7,240 nt of DNA from the NCBI GenBank assembly GCA_946886275.1, contig CAMPIH010000117.1, positions 1 through 7,240 of the forward strand. Direction: 5' to 3'. This DNA comes from an uncultured Sphingosinicella sp. (GTDB taxonomy: Bacteria; Pseudomonadota; Alphaproteobacteria; Sphingomonadales; Sphingomonadaceae). The notes under the pieces were generated by a model. The model saw only the letters and a list, made by a program, of their open reading frames with translations. It searched no databases and was not told the DNA's origin. Positions 1 to 5,461 of the stretch are shown one piece after another. The position numbers were made by a program, and so were the translations under genes. The first letter of the stretch is position 1; the number at the start of each line of letters is the position of its first letter.

Positions 1-129
1 GACGAAATCGATCAGAAAGCCATCCTCGATCGGCGCGAGCGCTTCCGCGGCCCGGATTTCCGGCCGGGCAATGTCGACGTCTCCCCGAGCTTGCTGCACG
101 GCCAGCAGCGCCACCATGATCGCGATCAT
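1..129 (-). CDS. 5' end of a protein with an N-terminal hydrophobic segment (partial, unknown function)
   Basis: The first 43 codons of a minus-strand gene are present and the rest lies beyond the left edge. The ATG at 129-127 is preceded, 6 bases upstream, by a strong Shine-Dalgarno GGGAGGG (complement of 134-140), which fixes the start. Residues 1-12 are hydrophobic (MIAIMVALLAV) and are followed by a polar stretch containing QQARGDVD, so a short signal peptide or membrane anchor is likely, although no basic residue precedes the hydrophobic run. The visible mature part (IARPEIRAAEALAPIEDGF) is mildly acidic and matches no family I can name from this length. It lies 87 bases downstream of the end of the interrupted membrane gene on the same strand, so co-transcription is possible. 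I assign no function. Confidence 0.6.
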   Translation of the reverse strand, partial: MIAIMVALLAVQQARGDVDIARPEIRAAEALAPIEDGFLIDFV

Positions 130-216
130 CGCACCCTCCCTTTTCAGCCCTTTGTCGATTGCCGATGCTTCACGAGCGATGAACGAAGACGAGACTTGAT
201 GGCCACGCTGGTTCTG

Positions 217-669
217 TCAGGGCCGGCGGGCGATACGCCAGAAGAGGAACAGGGCGAGCGCGCCGCCGAAGGCGCCGGTCAGGTCCAGCGGAAAGCCTTC
301 CCATTTTCGCCCGCCCAGCGCGGGGCCGATCCACCATCCGCCGATCGCGCCGATGAAGGTGTAGGCGATCCCGCTTTCATTGTTGGTGAAGCGCAGGATG
401 AGCTAGGCCGGAAAGCCGATCAGGCCCATGCCGATATAACTGAGCAGGCCGCCCAGGGTCAGGGTTCCGATCGCCACGCCGAGGAGAAAGGCGCCCACCA
501 CGACGTCCCATGTCGGCGCCGGTCCGCTTACGGGCGCCGTCGCGAAAAAATAGAGCATGATCCCCGACATCACCAGCAGGCAGCTCAGCAACGGAGCAAG
601 GGCAAAGCCCAGAAGCGACCGGCCGAGGGCCGTCGAACCGGTCGAGTAGAGGCCTTGGATTCCTGCCAT
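217..669 (-). pseudogene. Small polytopic membrane protein interrupted by an in-frame amber stop
   Basis: One continuous reading frame of 150 codons has a TAG at codon 89 (positions 405-403) and then runs, still in frame, to a TGA at 219-217. Hydrophobic segments lie at about residues 18-43, 54-88 continuing past the stop (LILRF), 99-118 and 130-147 (ending FLFWRIARR). Both sides of the TAG read as one protein: GLIGFPA-stop-LILRF looks like an interrupted helix, and TGG (Trp) would need one base change. No ATG, GTG or TTG just after the stop could restart the second half. The ATG at 669 lies 12 bases after a GGAGG; an upstream GTG at 720 is possible and would overlap the end of the phosphodiesterase gene by 17 bases. 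The full-length protein would be an inner-membrane protein of unknown family. Sequencing error, true nonsense mutation and suppression cannot be told apart here. Confidence 0.6.
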
Positions 670-703
670 CCGGCCAGTTGCGCCTCCAGTCGTGAAGACG
701 CGT

Positions 704-1696
704 TTAAGATGCGCGGGCACTGGCTCGCCACCGCCGGCGTACTTCGGGCCCGATCGTCTCGATATGATCGGTCATGATGAGGCCGTCATATCCGTCGGGG
801 ACGGCGTCGAGCTGGGAAGGGTGCGACACGCCCGGCTCGCCCTCGCCATAAGGCCCGACGAGAATGACCTGGGCTCCCGCTTTCTCCATCCGGTCGAGGA
901 AGCGGTTCGGCCAGCCCCAATAAGCCCATCTGAGATTGGTGGGGACGTAGATGCTGGCTCCACGGCAGGCGGCGGGGACATGGCCCGACCAGCCCAAAGC
1001 GAGATATTGCTTCGCGCATCTTTCGGCCCTCGGCTTCGAATCGACGATCGCTTGCGGTGCGAGCTCGCGCAGCCGGTCATGCGCGGCACCGGCTACCCAG
1101 ACCCACAGCCGGCGGTCGGTTGGATGGCCATGCGCCTGGAGATAGGCGACCAGGCGCTCCGATTCCGTCGGATCCCTGCTCTTGATGTTGATGAGGATCG
1201 TCCGGCCCGGAAAGGCGGAGAGGACCTCGTGAAGGGTCGGCATCATCCCGACCCCCTTGCCTCGGAAGGGGAAGGTCCTTCCTCCATCGGCCGTGTAGCC
1301 GAAGCCGACGTCGAGAGTCCGCAAATGGGCCATGGTCTGCCTACGACTGACTCCGCTTCCATTGGTCCGGCAATCGAGCGTCCAGTCGTGAAACACGGCG
1401 AATTCGCCGTCGGTCGTGGGATGGACGTCGACCTCGATCGCGCTTGCTCCGGCGGCGAAGCTCGCGCGCATCGATGGAAGCGTGTTTTCGAGATAGGAAT
1501 TGGTCGGCGGGTCGATCCGCGTCGCGGTGCACGTGTCCCTCGTCAGCCCTTCGCGGCTGAAGGTCTGGTGGACTCCGCGATGCGCCAGCACGCCCGGCAC
1601 GCCGTCGGGCGCGTCCGCCAGCCAGGACGCATTGGCCACGTAGATCCCGCCCGCCACGGCGCCGACGAACGCCAATGCAATCCATCGCCGCCGCAT
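704..1696 (-). CDS. Glycerophosphodiester phosphodiesterase family (GDPD) protein, exported or membrane-anchored
   Basis: This 330-aa protein has the GDPD TIM-barrel signature. The active-site pair is H39-R40 (LAHRG), followed by E70-N71 (ENTLPS), E88 and D90 (IEVDVH, metal ligands) and the second catalytic histidine H103 (FHDWTLD). The C-terminal part ends with DGLIMTDHIE, the usual last strand of the family. Such enzymes hydrolyse glycerophosphodiesters to glycerol-3-phosphate and an alcohol with a divalent cation; the actual substrate here is unknown. Residues 1-24 (RRRW, then hydrophobic) form a signal peptide or anchor, so it probably acts in the periplasm. About 28 residues separate HRG from ENT (roughly 41-69), longer than in the minimal enzymes. 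The ATG at 1696 has GGGGGAG 7 bases upstream. It is the first gene of a minus-strand run followed by the interrupted membrane gene. Confidence 0.9.
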   Translation of the reverse strand: MRRRWIALAFVGAVAGGIYVANASWLADAPDGVPGVLAHRGVHQTFSREGLTRDTCTATRIDPPTNSYLENTLPSMRASFAAGASAIEVDVHPTTDGEFAVFHDWTLDCRTNGSGVSRRQTMAHLRTLDVGFGYTADGGRTFPFRGKGVGMMPTLHEVLSAFPGRTILINIKSRDPTESERLVAYLQAHGHPTDRRLWVWVAGAAHDRLRELAPQAIVDSKPRAERCAKQYLALGWSGHVPAACRGASIYVPTNLRWAYWGWPNRFLDRMEKAGAQVILVGPYGEGEPGVSHPSQLDAVPDGYDGLIMTDHIETIGPEVRRRWRASARAS

Positions 1697-1711
1697 CTCG
1701 ATCTCCCCCGT

Positions 1712-1731
1712 TTTGCCTTCGTCATGGCAAA
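1712..1731. other. Inverted repeat upstream of the GDPD gene
   Basis: TTTGCC (1712-1717) and GGCAAA (1726-1731) form a perfect 6-bp dyad around an 8-base loop, 15 bases upstream of the GDPD start codon. It could be an operator or a 5' leader hairpin. The rest of the 289-bp gap to 1985 shows no convincing sigma-70 or EcfG promoter by eye. Confidence 0.25.
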
Positions 1732-1985
1732 CCGTTGGAATCGACGCAATCGCCGCTCTGGATCAGTGTCCGTTTTGCAACCGTGGCGAACAGAAGACAG
1801 GATTCGATCATGTCGGGCCGACACAGAAGGACATTGTCCGAGGCTTGGGGCCAGACTCACATCGACGCATCCGATGTTGAATTCTCCGGGGAAAGCCAGC
1901 ATCTGGCCGGCAGCAGGGCATCGATCCGGGGGCAGGACAGCCCGGTGCCTGCCCGGGTGATCTGCTCCATCGATGAGGGAAGGTG

Positions 1986-2186
1986 ATGGCCAAGACGTTC
2001 AAGATCGAATTGACCGAAGACGAGGCCGAGATCGTCATCGACGCGCTCGAAGCCGATCTGGAAGGCTATGTCGAAGCTGCGAAGGATGCGCGCGCAAACC
2101 GCAATCACGCCGATGTCGCGACCTTCACCGAAGCCTCGAACCGGATTTCCGCCGCCATCGCGAAAGTGCGCGCCGCGCTCGCCTAG
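1986..2186 (+). CDS. Small helical protein of 66 aa, unknown function
   Basis: The ATG at 1986 follows GAGG at 1975-1978 with 7-base spacing. A GTG at 1983 in the same frame would sit only 4 bases from that site and is less likely. The product begins MAKTFKIELTEDEAEIV and is predicted almost entirely helical, with heptad-like hydrophobic spacing (IELTEDEAEIVIDALEADL, then ATFTEASNRISAAIAKV). It has no cysteine, tryptophan, signal peptide or membrane segment, so it is cytoplasmic and likely a helical hairpin or small coiled-coil dimer. Codon third positions are G/C-rich, supporting real coding. It is a single gene convergent with the glycosyltransferase, 30 bases apart, with no terminator hairpin seen between them. 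I do not recognise the family. Confidence 0.8.
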   Translation: MAKTFKIELTEDEAEIVIDALEADLEGYVEAAKDARANRNHADVATFTEASNRISAAIAKVRAALA

Positions 2187-2216
2187 CGACGAATCACGGA
2201 CTTTCACGCAGCCCTT

Positions 2217-3347
2217 TCAGGCAGCGGCCCGAGCCGCCAGCACCGGCCGGTTCACCGCCGGGAGCAGGCTTCGATGGACGGCGGCCATCTGCGCCGCCAT
2301 CGCCCGGGGTGAATGGCGCGTCGCCCGCTCGCGCGCGGCCCGGCCGATCACCGCCCGCTCGAAATCGTCGCCGACGAGATTGGCGATGGCCGTGCTGAAG
2401 CCGCGTTCGTCATTCGGCTCGACGAAGATCGCGACCTCGTCCCAATATTCGCGGAAATCGGGGACGTCCGACAGGATCAGGGCGCAGCCGGCCGAGGCGG
2501 CAAGAAGGATGGAGAGGCCGAGCGGATCGTAGAGCGCGGTCGACACGAACACCGGACGGGCGGAAAGCCAGCGCGCCAGGGCCTCTTCGCCCAGGTTCCC
2601 GAGACAATGAAGATTGTCGAACATCACCTCTTCGCCCTTCGGGCTACGAACCGGCCCGGCGGCGCGCACCGGCACCGGGATCCGGCGCGCGGCGGCGTCG
2701 AGAATGGCGAGGTTGCTGCTCTGGTCCCACAACCGGCCGGCGGTGAGGACATAATCATGCTGGGCGGTGCCGCGCACCTCGACCGGCGCCCCGCCGGCAT
2801 GGACGACGAGCGGCGTGTCGCCGAGTCCGAAGCGGGACTTCACCCGCTCGGCATGGACAAGACTGGGACAGATGACGGCGTCGGCAGATTCGAGCCCCGC
2901 CTTGATCATCTCGGCGCGCCAGGCGAAGGCGGCCGGCAGCGGACCGCCATGGACCGTCTCCCAGCGGGTGACCGCGCAGCCGAGATGGAGCGCGACGACA
3001 GGGCAGGGGAAAGGCGCCTCGGCGGCGAGCGCGGGCTGGTCGACCTGGACCAGATCGGCGCCGAGCTCGCTTGCGAGCCGGGCGAGCCGGTGGCCGGCCC
3101 GCTTGATCCCGGCAGGATCCATGGCGCTCGGATCGAGGCCGATCCCCGGCTCGATCAGGGTCACTCCGGCAAGGGCCGCGGCGCCTTGACGCTGCTGCTC
3201 GCTGAAGCCCATGCCCGTCGACACCAGAAGGACCTGGAGACCGAGTTCGGCCAGGGCCGGAGCGAGCGAGACCTGGAGCGGCCAGCGGCCTGGATCGGGT
3301 TCCACCGCGATCAGGAGCTTCACTCCGTCCGACTCCGAACCTGTCAT
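2217..3347 (-). CDS. GT4-like glycosyltransferase with altered active-site residues
   Basis: This 376-aa protein has the two-Rossmann GT-B layout. The N-terminal domain (about 10-180) starts KLLIAVEPDPG; the C-terminal donor domain (about 195-345) contains TAGRLWD (202-208), VRAAGP (227-232), and YDPLGLSILLAASAG (273-287) followed by SDVPDFREYW. GT4 enzymes transfer a sugar from a nucleotide-sugar donor. Relatives known to me read GRLWDEGKN and YEPFGLxxLEA at these places. Here the lysine is S211 and the two glutamates of the E-x7-E motif are D274 and L282. The ATG at 3347 has GAGGGGG 11 bases upstream; a TTG at 3395 would add 16 residues and a GTG at codon 9 is also possible. It stands alone, with no polysaccharide genes beside it, so acceptor and pathway are unknown. 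It may be catalytically impaired or repurposed. Confidence 0.85.
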   Translation of the reverse strand: MTGSESDGVKLLIAVEPDPGRWPLQVSLAPALAELGLQVLLVSTGMGFSEQQRQGAAALAGVTLIEPGIGLDPSAMDPAGIKRAGHRLARLASELGADLVQVDQPALAAEAPFPCPVVALHLGCAVTRWETVHGGPLPAAFAWRAEMIKAGLESADAVICPSLVHAERVKSRFGLGDTPLVVHAGGAPVEVRGTAQHDYVLTAGRLWDQSSNLAILDAAARRIPVPVRAAGPVRSPKGEEVMFDNLHCLGNLGEEALARWLSARPVFVSTALYDPLGLSILLAASAGCALILSDVPDFREYWDEVAIFVEPNDERGFSTAIANLVGDDFERAVIGRAARERATRHSPRAMAAQMAAVHRSLLPAVNRPVLAARAAA

Positions 3348-3367
3348 CTGCGGGCGAGCCCCCTCAT
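3344..3367 (-). CDS. Possible 7-codon upstream ORF overlapping the glycosyltransferase start
   Basis: A minus-strand ATG at 3367 opens seven codons (MRGLARR) and ends at a TGA sharing bases with the glycosyltransferase ATG (ATGA overlap at 3347-3344). If translated, it would couple initiation of the glycosyltransferase. It has no clear Shine-Dalgarno of its own and may be chance. Confidence 0.15.
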   Translation of the reverse strand: MRGLARR

Positions 3368-3395
3368 ATGTTAAATTGCTGAAAATAGCGGGCAA
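3368..3395 (-). promoter_or_regulatory. Weak sigma-70-like promoter candidate for the glycosyltransferase gene
   Basis: On the minus strand, TTGCCC (3395-3390) and TAACAT (3373-3368) are separated by 16 bases and lie in the most AT-rich stretch nearby. Each hexamer matches the consensus at 4 of 6 bases. The predicted transcript start near 3361 would fall within the GAGGGGG site before the ATG, which weakens the call. It competes with the EcfG-like site further upstream. Confidence 0.25.
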
Positions 3396-3421
3396 ACAGG
3401 ACGCACGCCCGCATTGGCTTC

Positions 3422-3446
3422 AACAAAGCGGAGGGGAGTTGGTTCC
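3422..3446 (-). promoter_or_regulatory. EcfG-type general stress promoter candidate (GGAAC-N17-GTT) for the glycosyltransferase gene
   Basis: Read on the minus strand, GGAAC (3446-3442) is followed after exactly 17 bases by GTT (3424-3422). This matches the GGAAC-N16/17-GTT form recognised by EcfG sigma factors, which run the general stress response in Alphaproteobacteria. The usual C before GTT is a T here. Transcription would start near 3415, giving a leader of about 70 bases to the ATG at 3347 and also accommodating the TTG start at 3395. I found no comparable site upstream of the other genes in the window. Confidence 0.45.
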
Positions 3447-3460
3447 GAAAGTGGGGAAGC

Positions 3461-3488
3461 GGCCGGACCTATTTGCCGGCCCGGGCCG
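3461..3488. repeat. Overlapping GC-rich inverted repeats
   Basis: GGCCGG (3461-3466) and CCGGCC (3476-3481) form a 6-bp stem around a 9-base loop. The second arm overlaps a perfect 12-bp palindrome, CGGCCCGGGCCG (3477-3488). They lie in the 229-bp gap between the glycosyltransferase start and the 53-aa gene. The role is unknown; in a high-GC genome such dyads also arise by chance. Confidence 0.3.
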
Positions 3489-3576
3489 TTGTTCGAGCGG
3501 GCGATCGCGCGCGAGCATTTGCGGCCGGGCGATGACCCCGCCGGAGCGGCGATTCTCGGAAGTGAAGGAGAGGTTG

Positions 3577-3738
3577 ATGACGAGGAAGCAGGCCGGCGGG
3601 AAGGATAACGCCGCTCCCCCGCCCGCCTTGAGCGACTGCGAAAAGCATCGCGAGCTTCTTCTCGACGAGGCGATCGAGGAGAGTTTCCCGGCGAGCGATC
3701 CGCCGTCGCCCGCTCGGCCCGCCGGGAAGGGGTGCTGA
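3577..3738 (+). CDS. Small acidic protein with C-terminal DEAIEESFPASDPPSP motif (53 aa)
   Basis: The ATG at 3577 is preceded by a strong GAAGGAGAGG (3564-3573), which marks the start well. The 53-aa product has a polar, basic N-terminus, a short helix (CEKHRELLLDEAIEES, about 21-36) and then SFPASDPPSP (36-45), ending in a basic tail with a terminal cysteine. From memory, the LDEAxEESFPASDPPS pattern recurs in short uncharacterised proteins of Alphaproteobacteria and other Proteobacteria; no biochemical role is known to me. There is no signal peptide or membrane segment. The gene is convergent with the 32-aa gene, with only 2 bases between the two stop codons, and is probably monocistronic. 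Cysteines at residue 21 and at the last position could be redox- or metal-relevant, but this is only a possibility. Confidence 0.85.
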   Translation: MTRKQAGGKDNAAPPPALSDCEKHRELLLDEAIEESFPASDPPSPARPAGKGC

Positions 3739-3740
3739 GC

Positions 3741-3839
3741 TTAGCCGGGGATCTGGCGGCTGGCGAACAGGAGAGCCGGCACGCCCATGATGATGATTGC
3801 CGCGAAGATCCAGGCCTCGACCTTGTCTCTGAGTGTCAT
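3741..3839 (-). CDS. Micro-protein of 32 aa with a single membrane helix
   Basis: A 33-codon frame begins at the ATG at 3839-3837 with GGAG 7 bases upstream and a second AAGGA closer to the start, and ends with TAA at 3743-3741. The product has a charged N-terminus (MTLRDKVEA), one hydrophobic helix from about residue 10 to 26 (WIFAAIIIMGVPALLF) and a short basic tail (ASRQIPG). This is the usual shape of a small inner-membrane peptide of stress or envelope-modulator type. The gene is divergent from the Lrp/AsnC regulator gene across a 135-bp gap holding a candidate Lrp operator, so that regulator may control it. I do not recognise the protein. A clear ribosome site, a typical membrane peptide and a clean stop support it, but the short length keeps confidence moderate. 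Confidence 0.6.
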   Translation of the reverse strand: MTLRDKVEAWIFAAIIIMGVPALLFASRQIPG

Positions 3840-3947
3840 ATCCTTGCTCCATGACCTTGCTGTTTCGGCCCTTTCTCGGCGAGGAGGGCGTTACGGATTG
3901 TATAGCTCGAACCGCGCCGCAGGTGCGTTCGAAGGTCTTGACCGCGG

Positions 3948-3962
3948 CCGCAGATTCTGCGG
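3948..3962. promoter_or_regulatory. Candidate Lrp/AsnC-type operator (15-bp palindrome)
   Basis: CCGCAG-ATT-CTGCGG is a perfect inverted repeat with a three-base ATT centre, ending 12 bases before the regulator's start codon. The classical Lrp site is also 15 bp, imperfectly palindromic and centred on ATT. A wider pair, GAACCGC (3909-3915) and GCGGTTC (3959-3965), adds a second spaced dyad, which suits proteins that bind several sites. Position and geometry suggest autoregulation and possible control of the divergent 32-aa gene. Confidence 0.45.
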
Positions 3963-3974
3963 TTCAATGGCCCG

Positions 3975-4454
3975 ATGAGCGCAGGATATCGCCTCGACCG
4001 GATCGACCGGAAGATTCTGGCCAATCTCCAGGCCGACGGCCGGCTGACCAACCAGGCCCTCGCCGAGCGGGTCGCGCTCTCGCCCAGCGCCTGCCTGGCG
4101 CGGGTCCGCCGGCTCGAGGAGTCGGGGATCATCCAGGGCTATCATGCCCGCCTCGATCCGCTCAGGCTCGACGCCGGCCTCGTCCTGTTCGCCGAGGTCA
4201 GGCTGAAGGCGCACGGCGCGCTTGATCTGGCGAGGTTCGACGAAACGGTCGCGGCGATCCCCCAGATCGTCGAGGCCTCGCACGTCAGCGGCGACTTCGA
4301 TTATCTGCTCAAGGTGCTTGTGGCCGACCTCGGCGAGTGGACCCGGATCGGCGAGCGGCTGACCGCGCCCGAAGTCGGTGCCGACCGGATCAACACCCAT
4401 GTCCTGCTCAGCAAGCCCAAGATCTTCGTCGGCTATCCGGTGGCGGGCGGCTGA
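3975..4454 (+). CDS. Lrp/AsnC family transcriptional regulator
   Basis: The 159-aa length is typical. Residues 6-66 form the AsnC-type winged helix-turn-helix: LDRIDRKILANLQADGR, then the recognition region SPSACLARVRRLEESGII. Residues 68-145 are the RAM ligand-binding and oligomerisation domain, with SGDFDYLLKV (105-114) and a final strand near THVLLSKPK (141-149). These proteins bind DNA as dimers up to octamers and respond to amino acids or related metabolites; the effector here is unknown. The ATG at 3975 fits the family's usual N-terminus. No Shine-Dalgarno precedes it. Instead a three-codon ORF (ATG GCC CGA TGA, 3967-3978) ends in an ATGA overlap with the start. The gene is divergent from the 32-aa membrane peptide gene and convergent with the Usp gene, 19 bases apart, and has a palindromic candidate operator just upstream. 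Confidence 0.95.
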   Translation: MSAGYRLDRIDRKILANLQADGRLTNQALAERVALSPSACLARVRRLEESGIIQGYHARLDPLRLDAGLVLFAEVRLKAHGALDLARFDETVAAIPQIVEASHVSGDFDYLLKVLVADLGEWTRIGERLTAPEVGADRINTHVLLSKPKIFVGYPVAGG

Positions 4455-4463
4455 GCTTCGGCC

Positions 4464-4483
4464 GGCTGCCCCCTTATGCAGCC
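4464..4483. terminator. Weak bidirectional stem-loop between convergent genes
   Basis: GGCTGC (4464-4469) and GCAGCC (4478-4483) form a 6-bp stem with an 8-base loop, overlapping the last codons of the Usp gene just after the regulator's stop. There is no U-tract on either strand, so a classical intrinsic terminator is not shown. The position between convergent genes is the main argument. Confidence 0.3.
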
Positions 4484-5334
4484 TCGTCGACCGGAATGAT
4501 GAGCACGTCGCGATGGGCGTCGCGGATGAGGCTTTCGGTGACGCTGCCGATGAGCAGGCGCTCGAAGCCCTTGCGCTGATTGGTCCCGAGAACGATCAAT
4601 TGCGCGTCCTCGCTGGTCGCGGATTCGAGGATGGTCCTGGCCTCGGTCCCGTTGATCGCCGCGACCCGCCGGCCGCCCGGCGGAAGGCCGAGCTCGCGGA
4701 CGAGCTCGTCCAGCCGTTCGACGGCGCGAGCCCGTTCGGTCGCGACATATTCCTCGATCGCATCGCGGGCCTGAAGCGACCGGCGCGACATGCCTTCCGC
4801 CGGCGTGTCGAAGGCGTGCATGACGACGACATCGGTGTCGGCGAAGATCCCCATCTTCACCGCGGCCTGGCCCGCCGATTTCGAAGCCGCATCGAAGTCC
4901 AGGGCGAGCAATGTCCGCTCGTAGGGAGAAACGGGCGGCTGCACGGCGACGAGCAGCGGAAGCCGGCTTCGCCGGACCACCCGGTCGACGATCGTGCCGA
5001 TGAAAACGTCCCTTGCTCGGCGTCGATGCGGACCGAGGACGATGAGGCCCGCCCCGCTTCGGTCGGCGGCGTCGAGGATGCCGGAATGGACGTCGTCCAC
5101 CACGACCATCGGCTCGGCCTCGATCCCGTCCGAGCTGGAAAGCGTGTCGGCGGCCTCGGCGAGGAGCGAGAGCGCTTCCCTTCGTTCGCTGGCAACCAGC
5201 CGTTCGCTTCGGTCGCCGTCGACGACGTGGACGAGGATGAGGCTGGCCTCCGCCCTTCGGGCGACCAGGACCGCTCGCCGAAGGGCGCGGTCGGACCGGG
5301 TCGAGAAATCGGTCGCCACCAGGATCCGCTTCAT
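4474..5334 (-). CDS. Universal stress protein with two tandem UspA domains
   Basis: This 286-aa cytoplasmic protein contains two Usp folds: domain 1 about 1-133 (starts MKRILVATDFS, ends LPLLVAVQ) and domain 2 about 139-282 (starts RTLLALDFD, ends DVLIIPV). Usp proteins bind ATP or are regulated through partners, and they support survival under starvation and stress. The nucleotide-binding loop of domain 2, from G250 to S264 (ending LLIGS), follows the canonical spacing but has Q253 in place of the second glycine. Domain 1 carries the variant GPHRRRARDVFIGT (101-114), which is one residue shorter. ATP binding may therefore be weak or confined to domain 2. The ATG at 5334 has AAGGAG 7 bases upstream. 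The gene is convergent with the Lrp/AsnC gene and divergent from the 133-aa gene. I saw no EcfG-type promoter in its upstream region. Confidence 0.93.
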   Translation of the reverse strand: MKRILVATDFSTRSDRALRRAVLVARRAEASLILVHVVDGDRSERLVASERREALSLLAEAADTLSSSDGIEAEPMVVVDDVHSGILDAADRSGAGLIVLGPHRRRARDVFIGTIVDRVVRRSRLPLLVAVQPPVSPYERTLLALDFDAASKSAGQAAVKMGIFADTDVVVMHAFDTPAEGMSRRSLQARDAIEEYVATERARAVERLDELVRELGLPPGGRRVAAINGTEARTILESATSEDAQLIVLGTNQRKGFERLLIGSVTESLIRDAHRDVLIIPVDEAA

Positions 5335-5427
5335 TCAGTCTCCTTCCGGTACCGGCACCGCGAGAAAAGCTGCATCTGGCTTCGGATCGTTCGGGCTGGC
5401 CCGTCACCTGATCCGAGGCGGTCCGAT

Positions 5428-5455
5428 TTGCCTTCTTCCGGCTTCGTCCTACATC
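5428..5455 (+). promoter_or_regulatory. Possible promoter giving a leaderless transcript for the 133-aa gene
   Basis: TTGCCT (5428-5433) and TACATC (5450-5455) are spaced by 16 bases; both are poor to moderate matches to sigma-70 hexamers. The ATG at 5462 lies 7 bases after the -10-like box, at the expected transcript start, and it has no Shine-Dalgarno. Together these suggest a leaderless mRNA, but each match is weak. Confidence 0.2.
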
Positions 5456-5461
5456 CATAGC

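Noticed and set aside
217..405. GlsB/YeaQ/YmgE (transglycosylase-associated) family assignment for the segment after the amber codon
   Set aside because: The glycine-rich helices look superficially similar, but the continuous upstream frame with two more helices and the FPA-stop-LILRF join fit a longer four-helix protein better.
403..405. Pyrrolysine or programmed readthrough at the TAG
   Set aside because: Nothing in the window supports a recoding system, and the codon lies within a hydrophobic helix. A nonsense mutation or sequencing error is simpler.
91..777. 228-codon plus-strand frame across the left end
   Set aside because: It is opposite minus-strand genes with ribosome sites and membrane segments; its product is charged low-complexity sequence. 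It also does not explain the amber codon.
692..1960. 422-codon plus-strand open frame opposite the GDPD gene
   Set aside because: It is antisense to a clear GDPD enzyme with all catalytic motifs and a good ribosome site. The product is Arg/Gly/Pro-rich without domains, as expected of a GC-rich shadow frame.
2313..3374. 353-codon plus-strand frame opposite the glycosyltransferase
   Set aside because: It is a shadow of a recognisable GT-B protein; its product has no recognisable motif.
3896..3943. Sigma-70 promoter for the regulator or the 32-aa gene (TTGACC at 3938-3943; TACAAT on the minus strand at 3902-3897)
   Set aside because: Each hexamer is good alone but lacks a partner at proper spacing: nothing -10-like follows TTGACC, and no -35 lies 16-18 bases before TACAAT.
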